A DNA stretch of 64,000 bases from a virus. The notes beneath the pieces are model-generated. The model made no database searches. It was not told the DNA's origin and was given only the letters and a program-made list of their open reading frames with translations. Every line of letters begins with the position of its first letter. Within the stretch, counting starts at the first letter, position 1. A program made the position numbers and the translations under genes. The stretch spans positions 82,031 through 146,030 of IMG/VR virus record IMGVR_UViG_3300034020_000824, one strand, 5' to 3'. Shown here piece by piece: positions 1 through 8,534 of the stretch.

Positions 1-287
1 ATATTAAGGAGTTGATTTCTGAAGATAAAGTATGTGGATATTTGTTCACGAATCCGCATAAAATGAAGATCAGCAATTCAATCTTCTTAACAGAAGAACC
101 AATAGAACCAGAAGATGGTACAGTTAGTGTAACATTTTCTTCCTGGATTCTCTTTACAAGTGATAATGAGATTCCAGTTCGTCTAGATTGGGTTGTGACA
201 ATTGTTGAACCAGTAGAGGCTATCAAACAAATGTATGAGGAAAAAGTAAATGGAAAGGAATGTGAAGTGTCTTCTCTTGAAGGTTGA
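1..287 (+). CDS. Conserved hypothetical protein, 5' end cut by window edge
   Basis: The reading frame is open to the left edge (in frame from position 3) and ends at 287, so the true start is outside the window; the internal TTG at 12 is only the first in-window start. I do not recognise a function. Its C-terminal half (a hydrophobic VVTIVEP segment followed by an acidic helix) resembles the C-terminus of the next ORF (ILTIAEP), which suggests tandem paralogues. It lies just upstream of gp43, where T4-like phages keep clamp-loader and regA genes, so an early or replication-associated role is plausible but unproven. Confidence 0.7.
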   Translation, partial: IKELISEDKVCGYLFTNPHKMKISNSIFLTEEPIEPEDGTVSVTFSSWILFTSDNEIPVRLDWVVTIVEPVEAIKQMYEEKVNGKECEVSSLEG

Positions 288-504
288 TACTATCTTAATT
301 ACCGAAATTGTTGAGATTGGATCCGAACTTGGTGAACCTGATTGTAAGTTAATTAATCCATATGAATTTTTTAGTGTGGATGATATGAAACCCTGGCCCG
401 AGGTTACTAATCAGACCGAATTAATGATTCATTCTGATAGTATTCTCACAATCGCAGAACCAACTCCCGAAATCGTTAACAAGTATCTTGAATTAACTGC
501 CTGA
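250..504 (+). CDS. Small conserved hypothetical protein upstream of gp43
   Basis: An 84-residue ORF of unknown function. The ATG at 250 overlaps the previous gene by 38 nt; a GTG at 262 in the same frame is an alternative start. Its stop codon overlaps the gp43 start (TGATGA), so it should be translationally coupled to the polymerase. The end of the protein (LTIAEPTPEIVNKYLEL) resembles the end of the preceding ORF, consistent with a duplicated small gene. No catalytic motif is visible. Confidence 0.7.
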   Translation: MERNVKCLLLKVDTILITEIVEIGSELGEPDCKLINPYEFFSVDDMKPWPEVTNQTELMIHSDSILTIAEPTPEIVNKYLELTA

Positions 505-3005
505 TGAATTTTTATACAAACGTGCAAATGGTTGGGGACCACTTCTTGGTTCGTGGTTATGAAAATGGTAGACATTTTATGACCCGTGAGAAGTTCTCTC
601 CTACTCTTTTTGTTCCGTCTAAAAAAACAACCAAATATACGACACTTCAGGGAGAATATGTAGAACCTATTCAACCTGGTTCTGTAAGGGATTGTAGAGA
701 GTTTATTAAGAAGTATACTGATGTACAAAACTTTAAAATTTACGGAAACGACAAGTACATCTATCAATATATTTCGGACAAATATCCGGAAAATGAAATT
801 AAGTTTGATATTAGTAAAATTAAACTTACCACAATTGACATTGAGGTTGCATCCGAAAATGGATTTCCTGATGTGGAAAATGCGGCAGAAGAAGTACTAC
901 TCATTACACTTCAAGACTATAATACGAAACAAATTCGTACTTGGGGATTGGGTAAGTTTGATAATAATCAATCAAATGTTTCTTACCGAGGATTCTCTGA
1001 TGAGTATAGTCTATTAAATGATTTTATTCACTGGTGGATGATTGAGGATAATACTCCAGAGGTTATTACTGGTTGGAACAGTGAACTTTATGATATTCCC
1101 TATCTCGTTCGTCGCCTGGATAGAGTTTTGGGTGAGAAATTGATGAAGCGTATGTCACCCTGGGGTCTTGTGACTGAGGATGAAGTTTACATATCTGGAA
1201 GAAAGCACATTTCCTATGATATTGGTGGTATTAGTCAATTAGATTACATTAAACTTTATAAGAAATTCACTTATAAAGCGCAGGAATCTTATCGTCTAGA
1301 TCATATTGCCAGCGTAGAACTCAATCAGAAAAAACTGGATCACTCTGAGTTTGATACTTTTAAGGACTTCTATACTAAAGGTTGGCAGAAGTTTGTAGAA
1401 TACAACATCGTTGACGTAGAACTTGTTGACCGTTTGGAAGACAAGATGAAACTGATTGAACTTGCCTTGACTATGGCATATGATGGTAAGGTAAACTATG
1501 AGGATGTGTTTTCTCAGGTAAGAATGTGGGATACGATTATCTATAATTATCTTAAGCAGAGGAATATTGTAATTCCTCCGAAAGAAAAAACTGATAAAGA
1601 TTCCAAGTATGCTGGAGCTTATGTAAAAGAACCAATTCCTGGAAAGTATGATTGGGTGGTTAATTTTGACTTAAACAGTCTTTATCCACATTTGATTATG
1701 CAATTTAATGTAAGTCCCGAAACACTTGTTGAAGAAAGGCATCCTAGTGTAACCGTGGATAAAATTCTCAATCAGGAACTTACTTTTGATATGTATAAGG
1801 ATTATGCAGTTTGCCCTAATGGTGCTATGTACCGTAAGGACATTCGTGGTTTTCTTCCAGAACTAATGGAGAAAATGTATAATGATCGTGTTGTATATAA
1901 GGAGAAGATGATTGAGGCAAAAAAACAGTATGAGAAGAAAAAATCAAAAGAACTTGAGAAAGAAATTGCAAGATGTAATAACATCCAAATGGCAAAAAAG
2001 ATTTCTCTTAACTCTGCTTATGGTGCTATTGGGAATCAGTATTTCCGTTATTTCAAACTAGCAAATGCTGAGGCAATTACTCTTTCGGGTCAGGTTGCCA
2101 TTCGTTGGATTGAAGAGAAGATGAACTCTTATCTAAACAAAGTTCTTAAAACTAAGAGTGTTGATTATGTTATTGCTTCTGATACTGACTCCATTTATCT
2201 CAATATGGGTCCTTTGGTTGAAACTGTATACCAGGGAAGAGAGAAAACTACTGAAAGCGTTGTTTCGTTCCTTGATAAGATCTGTAAGGTGGAACTTGAA
2301 AAGTATATTGAAGGTTGCTACCAAGAACTGGCGGACTATGTAAACGCATACGATCAAAAGATGCAAATGAAACGGGAGAATATTGCCGACCGTGGAATTT
2401 GGACTGCCAAGAAGCGTTACATTCTGAATGTTTGGGATAGTGAAGGTGTGCGATACACCGAACCTAAATTGAAGATGATGGGTATTGAGGCAGTCAAGTC
2501 TTCAACTCCGGCACCTTGCCGCAAGATGATTAAAGATGGTCTGAAGATTATGATGAGTGGAACTGAAGATGAGGTGATTCGATTTATTGATGAGTGCCTC
2601 CAAGAATTTAAATCTCTTCCACCAGAGCAAATTGCTTTTCCCCGAACGGCATCTGATGTCCGTAAATATTATTCATCATCAAATATTTACGCATCCAAAA
2701 CTCCAATTCATGTTCGTGGAGCACTTCTCTTCAATCATTATATAAAAGAGAAAAAACTTACTAACAAATATTCACTTATTAATAATGGTGAGAAAGTTAA
2801 GTATATTTTCTTAAAAAAACCCAATATTATACAAGAGAATGTTATTTCCTTCATCTCCGAATTTCCAAAGGAATTGGGACTTGACAAATATATTGATTAT
2901 GAACTACAATTTGAGAAGAGTTTCTTAGACCCACTCAAGTCTATTTTGGATTCGATTGGATGGAAAACCGAACATACAACAAATCTTGATTCATTTTTTA
3001 CCTGA
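504..3005 (+). CDS. 43: DNA polymerase, T4 gp43 family
   Basis: Family B replicative DNA polymerase, 833 residues (T4 gp43 is about 900). Visible motifs are exonuclease I TIDIE (D112, E114), polymerase motif A DLNSLYPH (about 389), motif B KISLNSAYGAIGN (about 499-511) and catalytic motif C DTDS (about 560). It copies both strands of the phage genome with the clamp, UvsX and the gp41/gp61 primosome encoded nearby. The start ATG overlaps the upstream stop, and the stop overlaps the next small ORF. It appears intact: unlike gp41 downstream, it carries no intein or intron. Confidence 0.98.
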   Translation: MNFYTNVQMVGDHFLVRGYENGRHFMTREKFSPTLFVPSKKTTKYTTLQGEYVEPIQPGSVRDCREFIKKYTDVQNFKIYGNDKYIYQYISDKYPENEIKFDISKIKLTTIDIEVASENGFPDVENAAEEVLLITLQDYNTKQIRTWGLGKFDNNQSNVSYRGFSDEYSLLNDFIHWWMIEDNTPEVITGWNSELYDIPYLVRRLDRVLGEKLMKRMSPWGLVTEDEVYISGRKHISYDIGGISQLDYIKLYKKFTYKAQESYRLDHIASVELNQKKLDHSEFDTFKDFYTKGWQKFVEYNIVDVELVDRLEDKMKLIELALTMAYDGKVNYEDVFSQVRMWDTIIYNYLKQRNIVIPPKEKTDKDSKYAGAYVKEPIPGKYDWVVNFDLNSLYPHLIMQFNVSPETLVEERHPSVTVDKILNQELTFDMYKDYAVCPNGAMYRKDIRGFLPELMEKMYNDRVVYKEKMIEAKKQYEKKKSKELEKEIARCNNIQMAKKISLNSAYGAIGNQYFRYFKLANAEAITLSGQVAIRWIEEKMNSYLNKVLKTKSVDYVIASDTDSIYLNMGPLVETVYQGREKTTESVVSFLDKICKVELEKYIEGCYQELADYVNAYDQKMQMKRENIADRGIWTAKKRYILNVWDSEGVRYTEPKLKMMGIEAVKSSTPAPCRKMIKDGLKIMMSGTEDEVIRFIDECLQEFKSLPPEQIAFPRTASDVRKYYSSSNIYASKTPIHVRGALLFNHYIKEKKLTNKYSLINNGEKVKYIFLKKPNIIQENVISFISEFPKELGLDKYIDYELQFEKSFLDPLKSILDSIGWKTEHTTNLDSFFT

Positions 3006-3142
3006 TGAATTTACCTATTAACGAAAAAGAACTGAATACTATTATTAGTGCTATGAGGATTGGTGGAGATACTGCTCTTTATCAAAAACTTTGGTCTTAT
3101 AAAATGAATTATCTCAATAAACAAAAACAGGAAGATAAATAA
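3005..3142 (+). CDS. Small conserved ORF following gp43
   Basis: A 45-residue ORF beginning MNLPINEKEL and rich in charged residues. Its ATG overlaps the gp43 stop in a TGATGA arrangement, the same coupling used elsewhere in this genome, which supports real translation. Function is unknown; a short helical protein is likely. It is followed by a hairpin terminator at 3179 that closes the gp43 transcript before the inserted endonuclease gene. Confidence 0.6.
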   Translation: MNLPINEKELNTIISAMRIGGDTALYQKLWSYKMNYLNKQKQEDK

Positions 3143-3178
3143 CTACACCTGTTGAGAGTGCAATTTCACAGGAAGATT

Positions 3179-3200
3179 AGGTGCTTCAGGGCACCTTTTC
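3179..3200 (+). terminator. Rho-independent terminator after gp43
   Basis: Perfect 6-bp stem AGGTGC/GCACCT with loop TTCAGG, followed by TTTTC. It ends the gp43 transcript before the downstream homing endonuclease gene. Confidence 0.7.
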
Positions 3201-3203
3201 TAT

Positions 3204-3211
3204 TATAAATA
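3204..3211 (+). promoter_or_regulatory. T4-type late promoter TATAAATA
   Basis: Exact TATAAATA box 25 nt before the ATG of the HNH endonuclease gene. The gene therefore has its own late promoter although it sits among early genes. Confidence 0.7.
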
Positions 3212-3236
3212 GTAATGCACTCTCAATAGAATATAA

Positions 3237-4025
3237 ATGAACTATCTAAAGCATTATTGCAATCTTATCAGGAAAGTAGAGAACAGAACTCCACCTGAAG
3301 GTTATACAGAAAAGCATCATACATTTCCAAAAAGTATCTTTGGAAATAATAAAAGGATTGTAGTTCTAACATCAAGGGAACATTATATCGCTCACGCTTT
3401 ATTGGAAAAGATTTATATTAAGAGGTGTGGAATTAAGGATAAAAAAACTACTAAAATGATTCACGCTCATATTTTAATGAAATCAAAAGGTAGATATTAT
3501 AATTCTCATCTTTATGGAATCGCAAGAATTAGAATGTCCGAATCAAAGAAAGGTAAAAAACCATATGTTATGACTGAGGAAACTAGAAATAAAATGAGTA
3601 TATCTAAAAGTGGAGAAAATCATCCAAAATATGGAATACCCTTAACTCAAGAACATAGAAATAAATTATTAGATTCTTGGAAAGGAAAAATTCATAGTGA
3701 AGAATCTAAGTTAAAAATAAGTGAAGCAAATAAAGGCAGAATTCACACAGAAGAAACCAAGAAAAAATGGAGTGAAGCAAGAAGTGGGGAAAAGCATTAT
3801 CTTTATGGAAAGAAACGAGATATTGAAATTGTAAATAAAATAGTGGAGAAGAAAAGTAAAGAATTTTCAATTATAAATCCTCAGGGTGAAATTATTTGTG
3901 GGAAAAATATTACTAAATTTTGTAAAGAAAATAATTTAGATGTTGGAACTACTTGGAATCTTCTTAATTATAAAAGGAATACGAAATCACATAAAGGTTA
4001 TCGTGCTGTTCCTCAACAAAGTTGA
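3237..4025 (+). CDS. HNH homing endonuclease with NUMOD3 repeats
   Basis: A 262-residue freestanding endonuclease. The N-terminus carries an HNH-like core (EKHHTFPKS followed by REHYIAHALL, residues about 25-60). The middle has three or four NUMOD3-type DNA-binding repeats (TEETRNKMSISKSG and similar, about 113-190). The C-terminus looks like a helix-turn-helix domain (ITKFCKENNLDVGTTWNLL). It is inserted between gp43 and uvsX, a typical intergenic site for mobile endonuclease genes in T4-like phages. It has its own late promoter, and its stop codon lies inside the -35 box of the uvsX promoter. The target is unknown; neighbouring gp43 or uvsX DNA of related phages is the likeliest. Confidence 0.9.
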   Translation: MNYLKHYCNLIRKVENRTPPEGYTEKHHTFPKSIFGNNKRIVVLTSREHYIAHALLEKIYIKRCGIKDKKTTKMIHAHILMKSKGRYYNSHLYGIARIRMSESKKGKKPYVMTEETRNKMSISKSGENHPKYGIPLTQEHRNKLLDSWKGKIHSEESKLKISEANKGRIHTEETKKKWSEARSGEKHYLYGKKRDIEIVNKIVEKKSKEFSIINPQGEIICGKNITKFCKENNLDVGTTWNLLNYKRNTKSHKGYRAVPQQS

Positions 4026-4050
4026 CTTGAAGTGGTTTTTGTAGTATAAT
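4022..4050 (+). promoter_or_regulatory. sigma70-type early promoter of uvsX
   Basis: TTGACT (4022-4027), a 17-bp spacer and a perfect TATAAT (4045-4050). The TGA stop of the upstream endonuclease gene is embedded in the -35 box. Transcription should start near 4057, so an ATG at 4059 would be almost leaderless. Confidence 0.8.
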
Positions 4051-4058
4051 CATTAAAA

Positions 4059-5087
4059 ATGGGTAGAAAAATGGCAGATTCTGGATTAAATTTTTTGCGT
4101 GACATAGTGAAGGAGATTGGTGGAGAATACACTCAACTCGCTTCGGATATTGATGAAACTGAAACTTATGTGGATACGGGTTCGTACATTTTTAATGCTC
4201 TTGTATCCGGCAGTATATTTGGTGGTGTATCTGGGAATAAGATTACTGCAATCGCTGGTGAAACTTCTACTGGAAAAACTTTCTTCAGTCTTGCCGTCGT
4301 TAAAAATTTCCTTGATAATAATCCTACTGGATATTGTCTGTATTTTGATACTGAAGCAGCAATCACAAAATCCCTTCTGGAAAGTAGGGGAGTTGACACA
4401 AGTCGTCTGGTGGTTGTCAATGTAGTTACGGTAGAAGAGTTTCGTACCAAAACACTCAAGGCAGTTGATATTTACCTAAAGAAAAAAGAGGATGAAAGAA
4501 ACCCTTGTATCTTTGTATTAGATTCTCTGGGAATGCTTTCTACCAACAAAGAAATTAATGATGCTCTGGCAGAGAAGGATACTCGTGATATGACGAAGGC
4601 ACAACTTATCAAAGGTGCCTTCCGTATGCTGACTCTCAAATTGGGACAGGCAAAGATTCCTATGCTAGTGACAAATCACACCTATGAGTCGATGTCTCTT
4701 TATGGTGGTAAACAAATGTCTGGTGGTTCTGGATTGCAATATGCAGCGTCTACAATTATCTATCTTTCTAAGTCAAAAGAAAAAGATGGAACGGAAGTAA
4801 TTGGAAACATTATCAGGGCAAAGACTCACAAATCACGTTTAAGTAAGGAGAATCAAGATGTTGAAATCCGTCTGTATTATGATGAGCGCGGTCTTGATCG
4901 TTACTACGGTCTTCTTGAACTTGGTGAGATTGGTGGACTCTGGAAGAATGTAGCAGGTCGTTATGAGATTGATGGTAAGAAACTTTATGCCAAAGAAATC
5001 TTAAAAAATACCGAAAAATATTTTACACCAGAAGTAATGGAAAAACTTGATGTGATTGCCAAGGGTGAGTTTAGTTATGGTGTATGA
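4059..5087 (+). CDS. uvsX: UvsX RecA-like recombinase
   Basis: Strand-exchange ATPase of the RecA/RAD51 family, 342 residues (T4 UvsX about 390). Walker A is GETSTGKT (67-74); the Walker B region follows at FVLDSLG. It drives recombination-dependent replication with gp41 and gp43. Two starts are possible, ATG 4059 and ATG 4071 (MADSGLNFLRD). The second leaves a short leader downstream of the mapped -10 box and matches the expected N-terminus better. The 3' end overlaps the oxygenase gene by 4 nt. Confidence 0.97.
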   Translation: MGRKMADSGLNFLRDIVKEIGGEYTQLASDIDETETYVDTGSYIFNALVSGSIFGGVSGNKITAIAGETSTGKTFFSLAVVKNFLDNNPTGYCLYFDTEAAITKSLLESRGVDTSRLVVVNVVTVEEFRTKTLKAVDIYLKKKEDERNPCIFVLDSLGMLSTNKEINDALAEKDTRDMTKAQLIKGAFRMLTLKLGQAKIPMLVTNHTYESMSLYGGKQMSGGSGLQYAASTIIYLSKSKEKDGTEVIGNIIRAKTHKSRLSKENQDVEIRLYYDERGLDRYYGLLELGEIGGLWKNVAGRYEIDGKKLYAKEILKNTEKYFTPEVMEKLDVIAKGEFSYGV

Positions 5088-5629
5088 AAAATATTCGTAT
5101 AATAAAAACTAATGTAAATGTTTCTAAAATATTAGAACAACTTAAGCAATATCCTGAAGACTGGGGTTCTCAAAAAAATATTGAAGACTCCGAACAACTA
5201 GACCCCACAGAATATACTGTTACTGTGGATGTGTTGCAACTTATAATGGGTGGAGTTGAAAAAGAGAACCAATATGTCGGGAATACTGAAATATGTATTA
5301 AAACCCCGGCATATGAAAAACATACGGAGATTCTTAATTACTTGGGAAAGTATTTTAAGAAACTCCGTCGTTGTGGATTCTTGGCACTTCCAGTCGGTGA
5401 AATTGTGGGTTCTCATATTGACGAAGGAACTTATTATCTTACGAAGGATAGATATCACCTTTCCATTCAGGGAAAATACGAGTATACTGTTGGGGATGAA
5501 ACTACAACTATTGAACCGGGAACACTATTTTGGTTCAATAATAAACTACCCCATAAGGCAGTTAATATTGGCGACAACATTAGAATTACTTTTGTATTCG
5601 ATGTTCCGCATCATAAACGAAATCTTTAA
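5084..5629 (+). CDS. 2OG-Fe(II) oxygenase (Asp/Asn beta-hydroxylase-like)
   Basis: A 181-residue protein with a double-stranded beta-helix oxygenase core: iron ligands H111, D113 and H157 (in LPHKAV), plus R167 as the likely 2-oxoglutarate contact. The order HxD, RYHLSIQG, EPGTLFWFNN, PHKAV, R fits the aspartyl/asparaginyl hydroxylase family. Such oxygenases are common in cyanophages, but their substrates are unknown. It is coupled to uvsX by an ATGA overlap, suggesting expression with the replication genes. The substrate could be a protein side chain or a nucleotide; the sequence does not decide. Confidence 0.85.
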   Translation: MKNIRIIKTNVNVSKILEQLKQYPEDWGSQKNIEDSEQLDPTEYTVTVDVLQLIMGGVEKENQYVGNTEICIKTPAYEKHTEILNYLGKYFKKLRRCGFLALPVGEIVGSHIDEGTYYLTKDRYHLSIQGKYEYTVGDETTTIEPGTLFWFNNKLPHKAVNIGDNIRITFVFDVPHHKRNL

Positions 5630-5637
5630 TTAAAATA

Positions 5638-6270
5638 ATGGAACGACTTGAACTTACAATCCTTAGAAACTTAGTATTTAATGAAGACTATGCCAGAAAG
5701 GTTATTCCTTTTATTCAACCGGAGTACTATGAGCAAAGAGTAGAAAAGATAGTTTTTGAGGAAATTGTTGAGTTCATCGTTAAGTATGGTTCTTCAATTA
5801 CAATAGAAGCACTCAATATTGAGATTGATAATCGTAGAGATTTGACAGAATCTGAAAATAAGGAAATAGTAGAATTACTTTCTAAACTTAATGATAGTCC
5901 TGTGGATAAGCAGTGGATACTGGATACTACCGAAAAGTGGTGCCGTGACCGTGCTATTTACTTGGCACTCATGGAGTCCATTCATATTGCCGATGGTAAG
6001 GATGATAAAAAAGGTAGAGATGCCATTCCCAGTATTCTTTCCGATGCCTTGGCAGTATCTTTTGATAATAATATAGGTCACGATTATCTTCAGAATTATG
6101 AGGAACGATATGAGTTTTATCATCGTAAAGAAGATAAGATTGAATTTGACCTAGAATATTTCAACAAAATCACAAAAGGTGGATTACCTAATAAGACTCT
6201 GAATATTGCTCTTGCCGGTTGCGTTCATCCAGAAACTATAGTTAAAATTAGATTTAGGAAGATTTCTTGA
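5638..6270 (+). CDS. 41: gp41 replicative helicase, N-terminal half fused to short N-intein
   Basis: A 210-residue protein. Residues 1-194 are the N-extein: the DnaB/gp41-type N-terminal domain up to the start of the Walker A loop (LNIALAG). Residues 195-210 (6220-6267) are an intein N-fragment beginning with the catalytic Cys1 (CVHPETIVKIRFRKIS), then a stop. The missing remainder is encoded from 6955. Protein trans-splicing would recreate the P-loop AGTGVGKS. The 3' end overlaps the antisense endonuclease gene by 17 bp. The N-fragment is only 16 residues, far shorter than classic split inteins. Confidence 0.93.
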   Translation: MERLELTILRNLVFNEDYARKVIPFIQPEYYEQRVEKIVFEEIVEFIVKYGSSITIEALNIEIDNRRDLTESENKEIVELLSKLNDSPVDKQWILDTTEKWCRDRAIYLALMESIHIADGKDDKKGRDAIPSILSDALAVSFDNNIGHDYLQNYEERYEFYHRKEDKIEFDLEYFNKITKGGLPNKTLNIALAGCVHPETIVKIRFRKIS

Positions 6271-6922
6271 TTTTGGAGTTTGGTGCTGGTTCTCCAGTTC
6301 CAAACTTCCAACCTTCATTTAGTTTTATATCAACTTCTTCTGGTGATATTCTTTTCCATCCCTTTGTTCCGGGCAAATGCATTACCTTTTTTCCTTTATG
6401 CGCCTTTCCCCCTAATGATGATCGTGTTTTTCTTCCTTCATTAGATGCCCAATAACTAAATTCTTTTGACCCCATCTTCTTTCCTCCAAGAGATGCCCTT
6501 TCTTTTCTTCCCTCTTCGGTGCTCCAATAGTAAAAATTTTTTGTTTGATTTGTTAAGTAATCTTGTTTTTGACTTTCTATTCCTTTTATTGTCCATTTTT
6601 TTCTTTCATTTGATGGAATGGAAAAAATACCAATATTATTGTCACGACAAAATTCTCCTGTTATTTTTCTATATTGTGGAGATAAGTTTGCTCCCAACAT
6701 TTTCATAGACCTTAAATCATTTGGATTTTTATATATCTTCCACAACAAATAATGTGCCAATATATGTTCTCTAACATTTAAATATGTTAGATTAAAATCT
6801 TCATCACTTCCCCCCATATGTTTGGGAATAATATGATGTTCGTGTAACCCAGAATATTTTTTATAGTTTTCTTTTCTTGACTTATTGCCTTCACATAAGT
6901 TAGAATAGATTTGATTAAACAT
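6254..6922 (-). CDS. HNH homing endonuclease antisense between the gp41 halves
   Basis: A 222-residue endonuclease encoded opposite to gp41. The HNH core reads LHEHHIIPKHMGGSDEDFN with following REHILAHYLLWKIY. Two copies of a YWSTEEGRKERASLGGK-like repeat and a C-terminal GWKRISPEE/GWKFGTG segment are probable DNA-binding modules. I chose ATG 6922 because it follows a GGGA ribosome-binding site and a reverse TATAAATA box at 6943-6950; an upstream in-frame ATG at 6976 would lie beyond that promoter. It probably targets the intein-less gp41 allele and is the mobile element that splits the gene. Confidence 0.92.
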   Translation of the reverse strand: MFNQIYSNLCEGNKSRKENYKKYSGLHEHHIIPKHMGGSDEDFNLTYLNVREHILAHYLLWKIYKNPNDLRSMKMLGANLSPQYRKITGEFCRDNNIGIFSIPSNERKKWTIKGIESQKQDYLTNQTKNFYYWSTEEGRKERASLGGKKMGSKEFSYWASNEGRKTRSSLGGKAHKGKKVMHLPGTKGWKRISPEEVDIKLNEGWKFGTGEPAPNSKIKKSS

Positions 6923-6942
6923 TTCCCTGTCCCTGCTAATGG

Positions 6943-6950
6943 TATTTATA
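6943..6950 (-). promoter_or_regulatory. Late promoter of antisense endonuclease gene
   Basis: TATAAATA read on the minus strand, 21 nt upstream of the endonuclease ATG at 6922. It lies only 5 nt before the start codon of the gp41 C-half on the plus strand, so the two divergent genes share a very small regulatory space. Confidence 0.7.
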
Positions 6951-6954
6951 CAAA

Positions 6955-8127
6955 ATGTGGATTGAAAAAGAAACATCGATTGCTGAAATCAAAACATTAC
7001 TTGATAATGGATATGAAGTGGAGGTTGATTCTCCCGATGGATATGTTCCTGTTAATTTTTTTATTAATAAGGGGATGTATGAAGAATATGAATTGCTTAT
7101 GATGGGGGGTAATAAAGTTAGTTGTAATGAGTCCCATTTGTTTGAAACTACTGAAGGTTGGATTTCCGCTAAAGAAATGGAACAATCTAACTTAATATAC
7201 AAATTGATTACTAACGAGGGTATTAAAATTGGTCGGGTTTATAAAAACAATAAACAAATACCTATTGTAGATATTAATGTAAATCATCCAAATCATAGAT
7301 ATTACACTAATGGAGTTTCCTCTCACAATACTGGAGTTGGAAAATCTCTCTTTATGTGTCACGTTGCCAGTTCTGCCTTACTACAGAATAGAAATGTTCT
7401 TTATATTACTCTTGAAATGGCAGAAGAAAGAATTGCCGAAAGAATTGATGCGAATCTTCTTAATGTTCCAATTCAACAACTGATTGATTTACCACGCTCA
7501 GCATTTGAGAATAAAGTAAATGGTATTTCCAAGAAGACTCGGGGTTCTTTGGTAATCAAAGAATATCCTACTGCTTCGGCACACTCCGGGCACTTCAAGG
7601 CACTTCTGAATGAACTTGCTCTGAAGAAATCATTTAGACCTGATATTATCTTTATTGACTATTTGAATATTTGCTCCTCCTCACGATTTAAGAGTGGTAG
7701 TAATATCAATTCTTATACTTTGGTTAAGTCTATTGCCGAAGAACTTCGTGGTTTGGCAGTAGAGTTTAATGTTCCTATTATGAGTGCGACACAGACGACT
7801 AGGAGCGGTTTTGGTTCTTCCGATGTAGAATTGACCGATACTTCTGAATCGTTCGGTCTTCCTGCTACTGCCGACCTTATGTTTGCTCTGATTAGTACCG
7901 AGGAATTAGAAGGTCTAGGGCAGATTATGGTGAAGCAACTTAAAAACAGATATAATGACCCAACAATCTTTAAGCGTTTCGTTGTTGGAATTGACCGTGC
8001 CAAAATGAGACTTTATGATGTAGAACAGTCCGCACAAAACGACATACTTGACAGCGGTAAAGAAGAGGAGTATAATAATGAAGAAAATAAACCAAAAAAA
8101 TCATTTGAGGGATTTAAATTTTCATGA
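6955..8127 (+). CDS. 41: gp41 helicase C-terminal half preceded by C-intein
   Basis: A 390-residue protein. Residues 1-125 are the large intein C-fragment: block B-like CNESHLF, then DINVNHPNHRYYTNG and the terminal HN of VSSHN. The C-extein starts at Thr126 (codon 7330): TGVGKSLFMCHV, followed by the gp41 motor domain with FIDYL (Walker B) and SATQTTRSG. Extein lengths (194 + 265 = 459) match T4 gp41 (475). An in-frame TAA at 6937 rules out translation through from the N-half. No strong ribosome-binding site is visible. Splicing with the N-half would give a functional replicative helicase. Confidence 0.95.
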   Translation: MWIEKETSIAEIKTLLDNGYEVEVDSPDGYVPVNFFINKGMYEEYELLMMGGNKVSCNESHLFETTEGWISAKEMEQSNLIYKLITNEGIKIGRVYKNNKQIPIVDINVNHPNHRYYTNGVSSHNTGVGKSLFMCHVASSALLQNRNVLYITLEMAEERIAERIDANLLNVPIQQLIDLPRSAFENKVNGISKKTRGSLVIKEYPTASAHSGHFKALLNELALKKSFRPDIIFIDYLNICSSSRFKSGSNINSYTLVKSIAEELRGLAVEFNVPIMSATQTTRSGFGSSDVELTDTSESFGLPATADLMFALISTEELEGLGQIMVKQLKNRYNDPTIFKRFVVGIDRAKMRLYDVEQSAQNDILDSGKEEEYNNEENKPKKSFEGFKFS

Positions 8128-8534
8128 CACAACGAGTTGATTTTAATAAGTATCAGAACTTCGTAGATGCCGTAACTTCTGATGCATCCAAAGATTTCCT
8201 TGCTCTTTCTGACCGTATGGTTCAGTTGGATGAGAAAGGTGCTAATATTGAGCGTCTTCTGACTGCCTCTGTGGGAATTAATGCCGAGGGTGGTGAGTTT
8301 TTAGAAATAGTCAAGAAAATGGTCTTTCAAGGTAAGTCTTGGAATGATGAGACCCGTACTCACTTGATTAAGGAACTGGGTGATACGATGTGGTATGTGG
8401 CACAAGCGTGTATTGCTCTTGATGTCTCTTTTGATGAAGTAATTCAGACTAATATTGATAAACTGATGAAGCGTTATCCAGACGGATTTTTTGACGCATA
8501 CTATAGTGAAAATCGTGAAGATGGAGACATTTGA
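8124..8534 (+). CDS. mazG: MazG-like nucleotide pyrophosphohydrolase
   Basis: A 136-residue all-alpha NTP pyrophosphatase. The metal-binding pattern is E55-G-G-E58 (EGGEF) and E84-L-G-D87 (KELGDTMWY). MazG enzymes hydrolyse NTPs or dNTPs to monophosphates; in cyanophages they have been linked to host (p)ppGpp or nucleotide-pool control. The gene overlaps gp41-C by 4 nt and the next small ORF by ATGA, so it belongs to the replication operon. Confidence 0.88.
   Translation: MTQRVDFNKYQNFVDAVTSDASKDFLALSDRMVQLDEKGANIERLLTASVGINAEGGEFLEIVKKMVFQGKSWNDETRTHLIKELGDTMWYVAQACIALDVSFDEVIQTNIDKLMKRYPDGFFDAYYSENREDGDI

Larger units (their letters stand above)
3152..3226. repeat. 11-bp inverted repeat flanking terminator and late promoter
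   Basis: TTGAGAGTGCA (3152-3162) and its exact complement TGCACTCTCAA (3216-3226) bracket the gp43-side terminator and the late promoter of the homing endonuclease gene. In RNA the two arms could form an outer stem enclosing the terminator hairpin. Confidence 0.6.

Noticed and set aside
5638-6270. gp41 as a truncated, non-functional gene
   Set aside because: The C-half with matching intein fragment lies at 6955, and the joined exteins have the normal length and P-loop.
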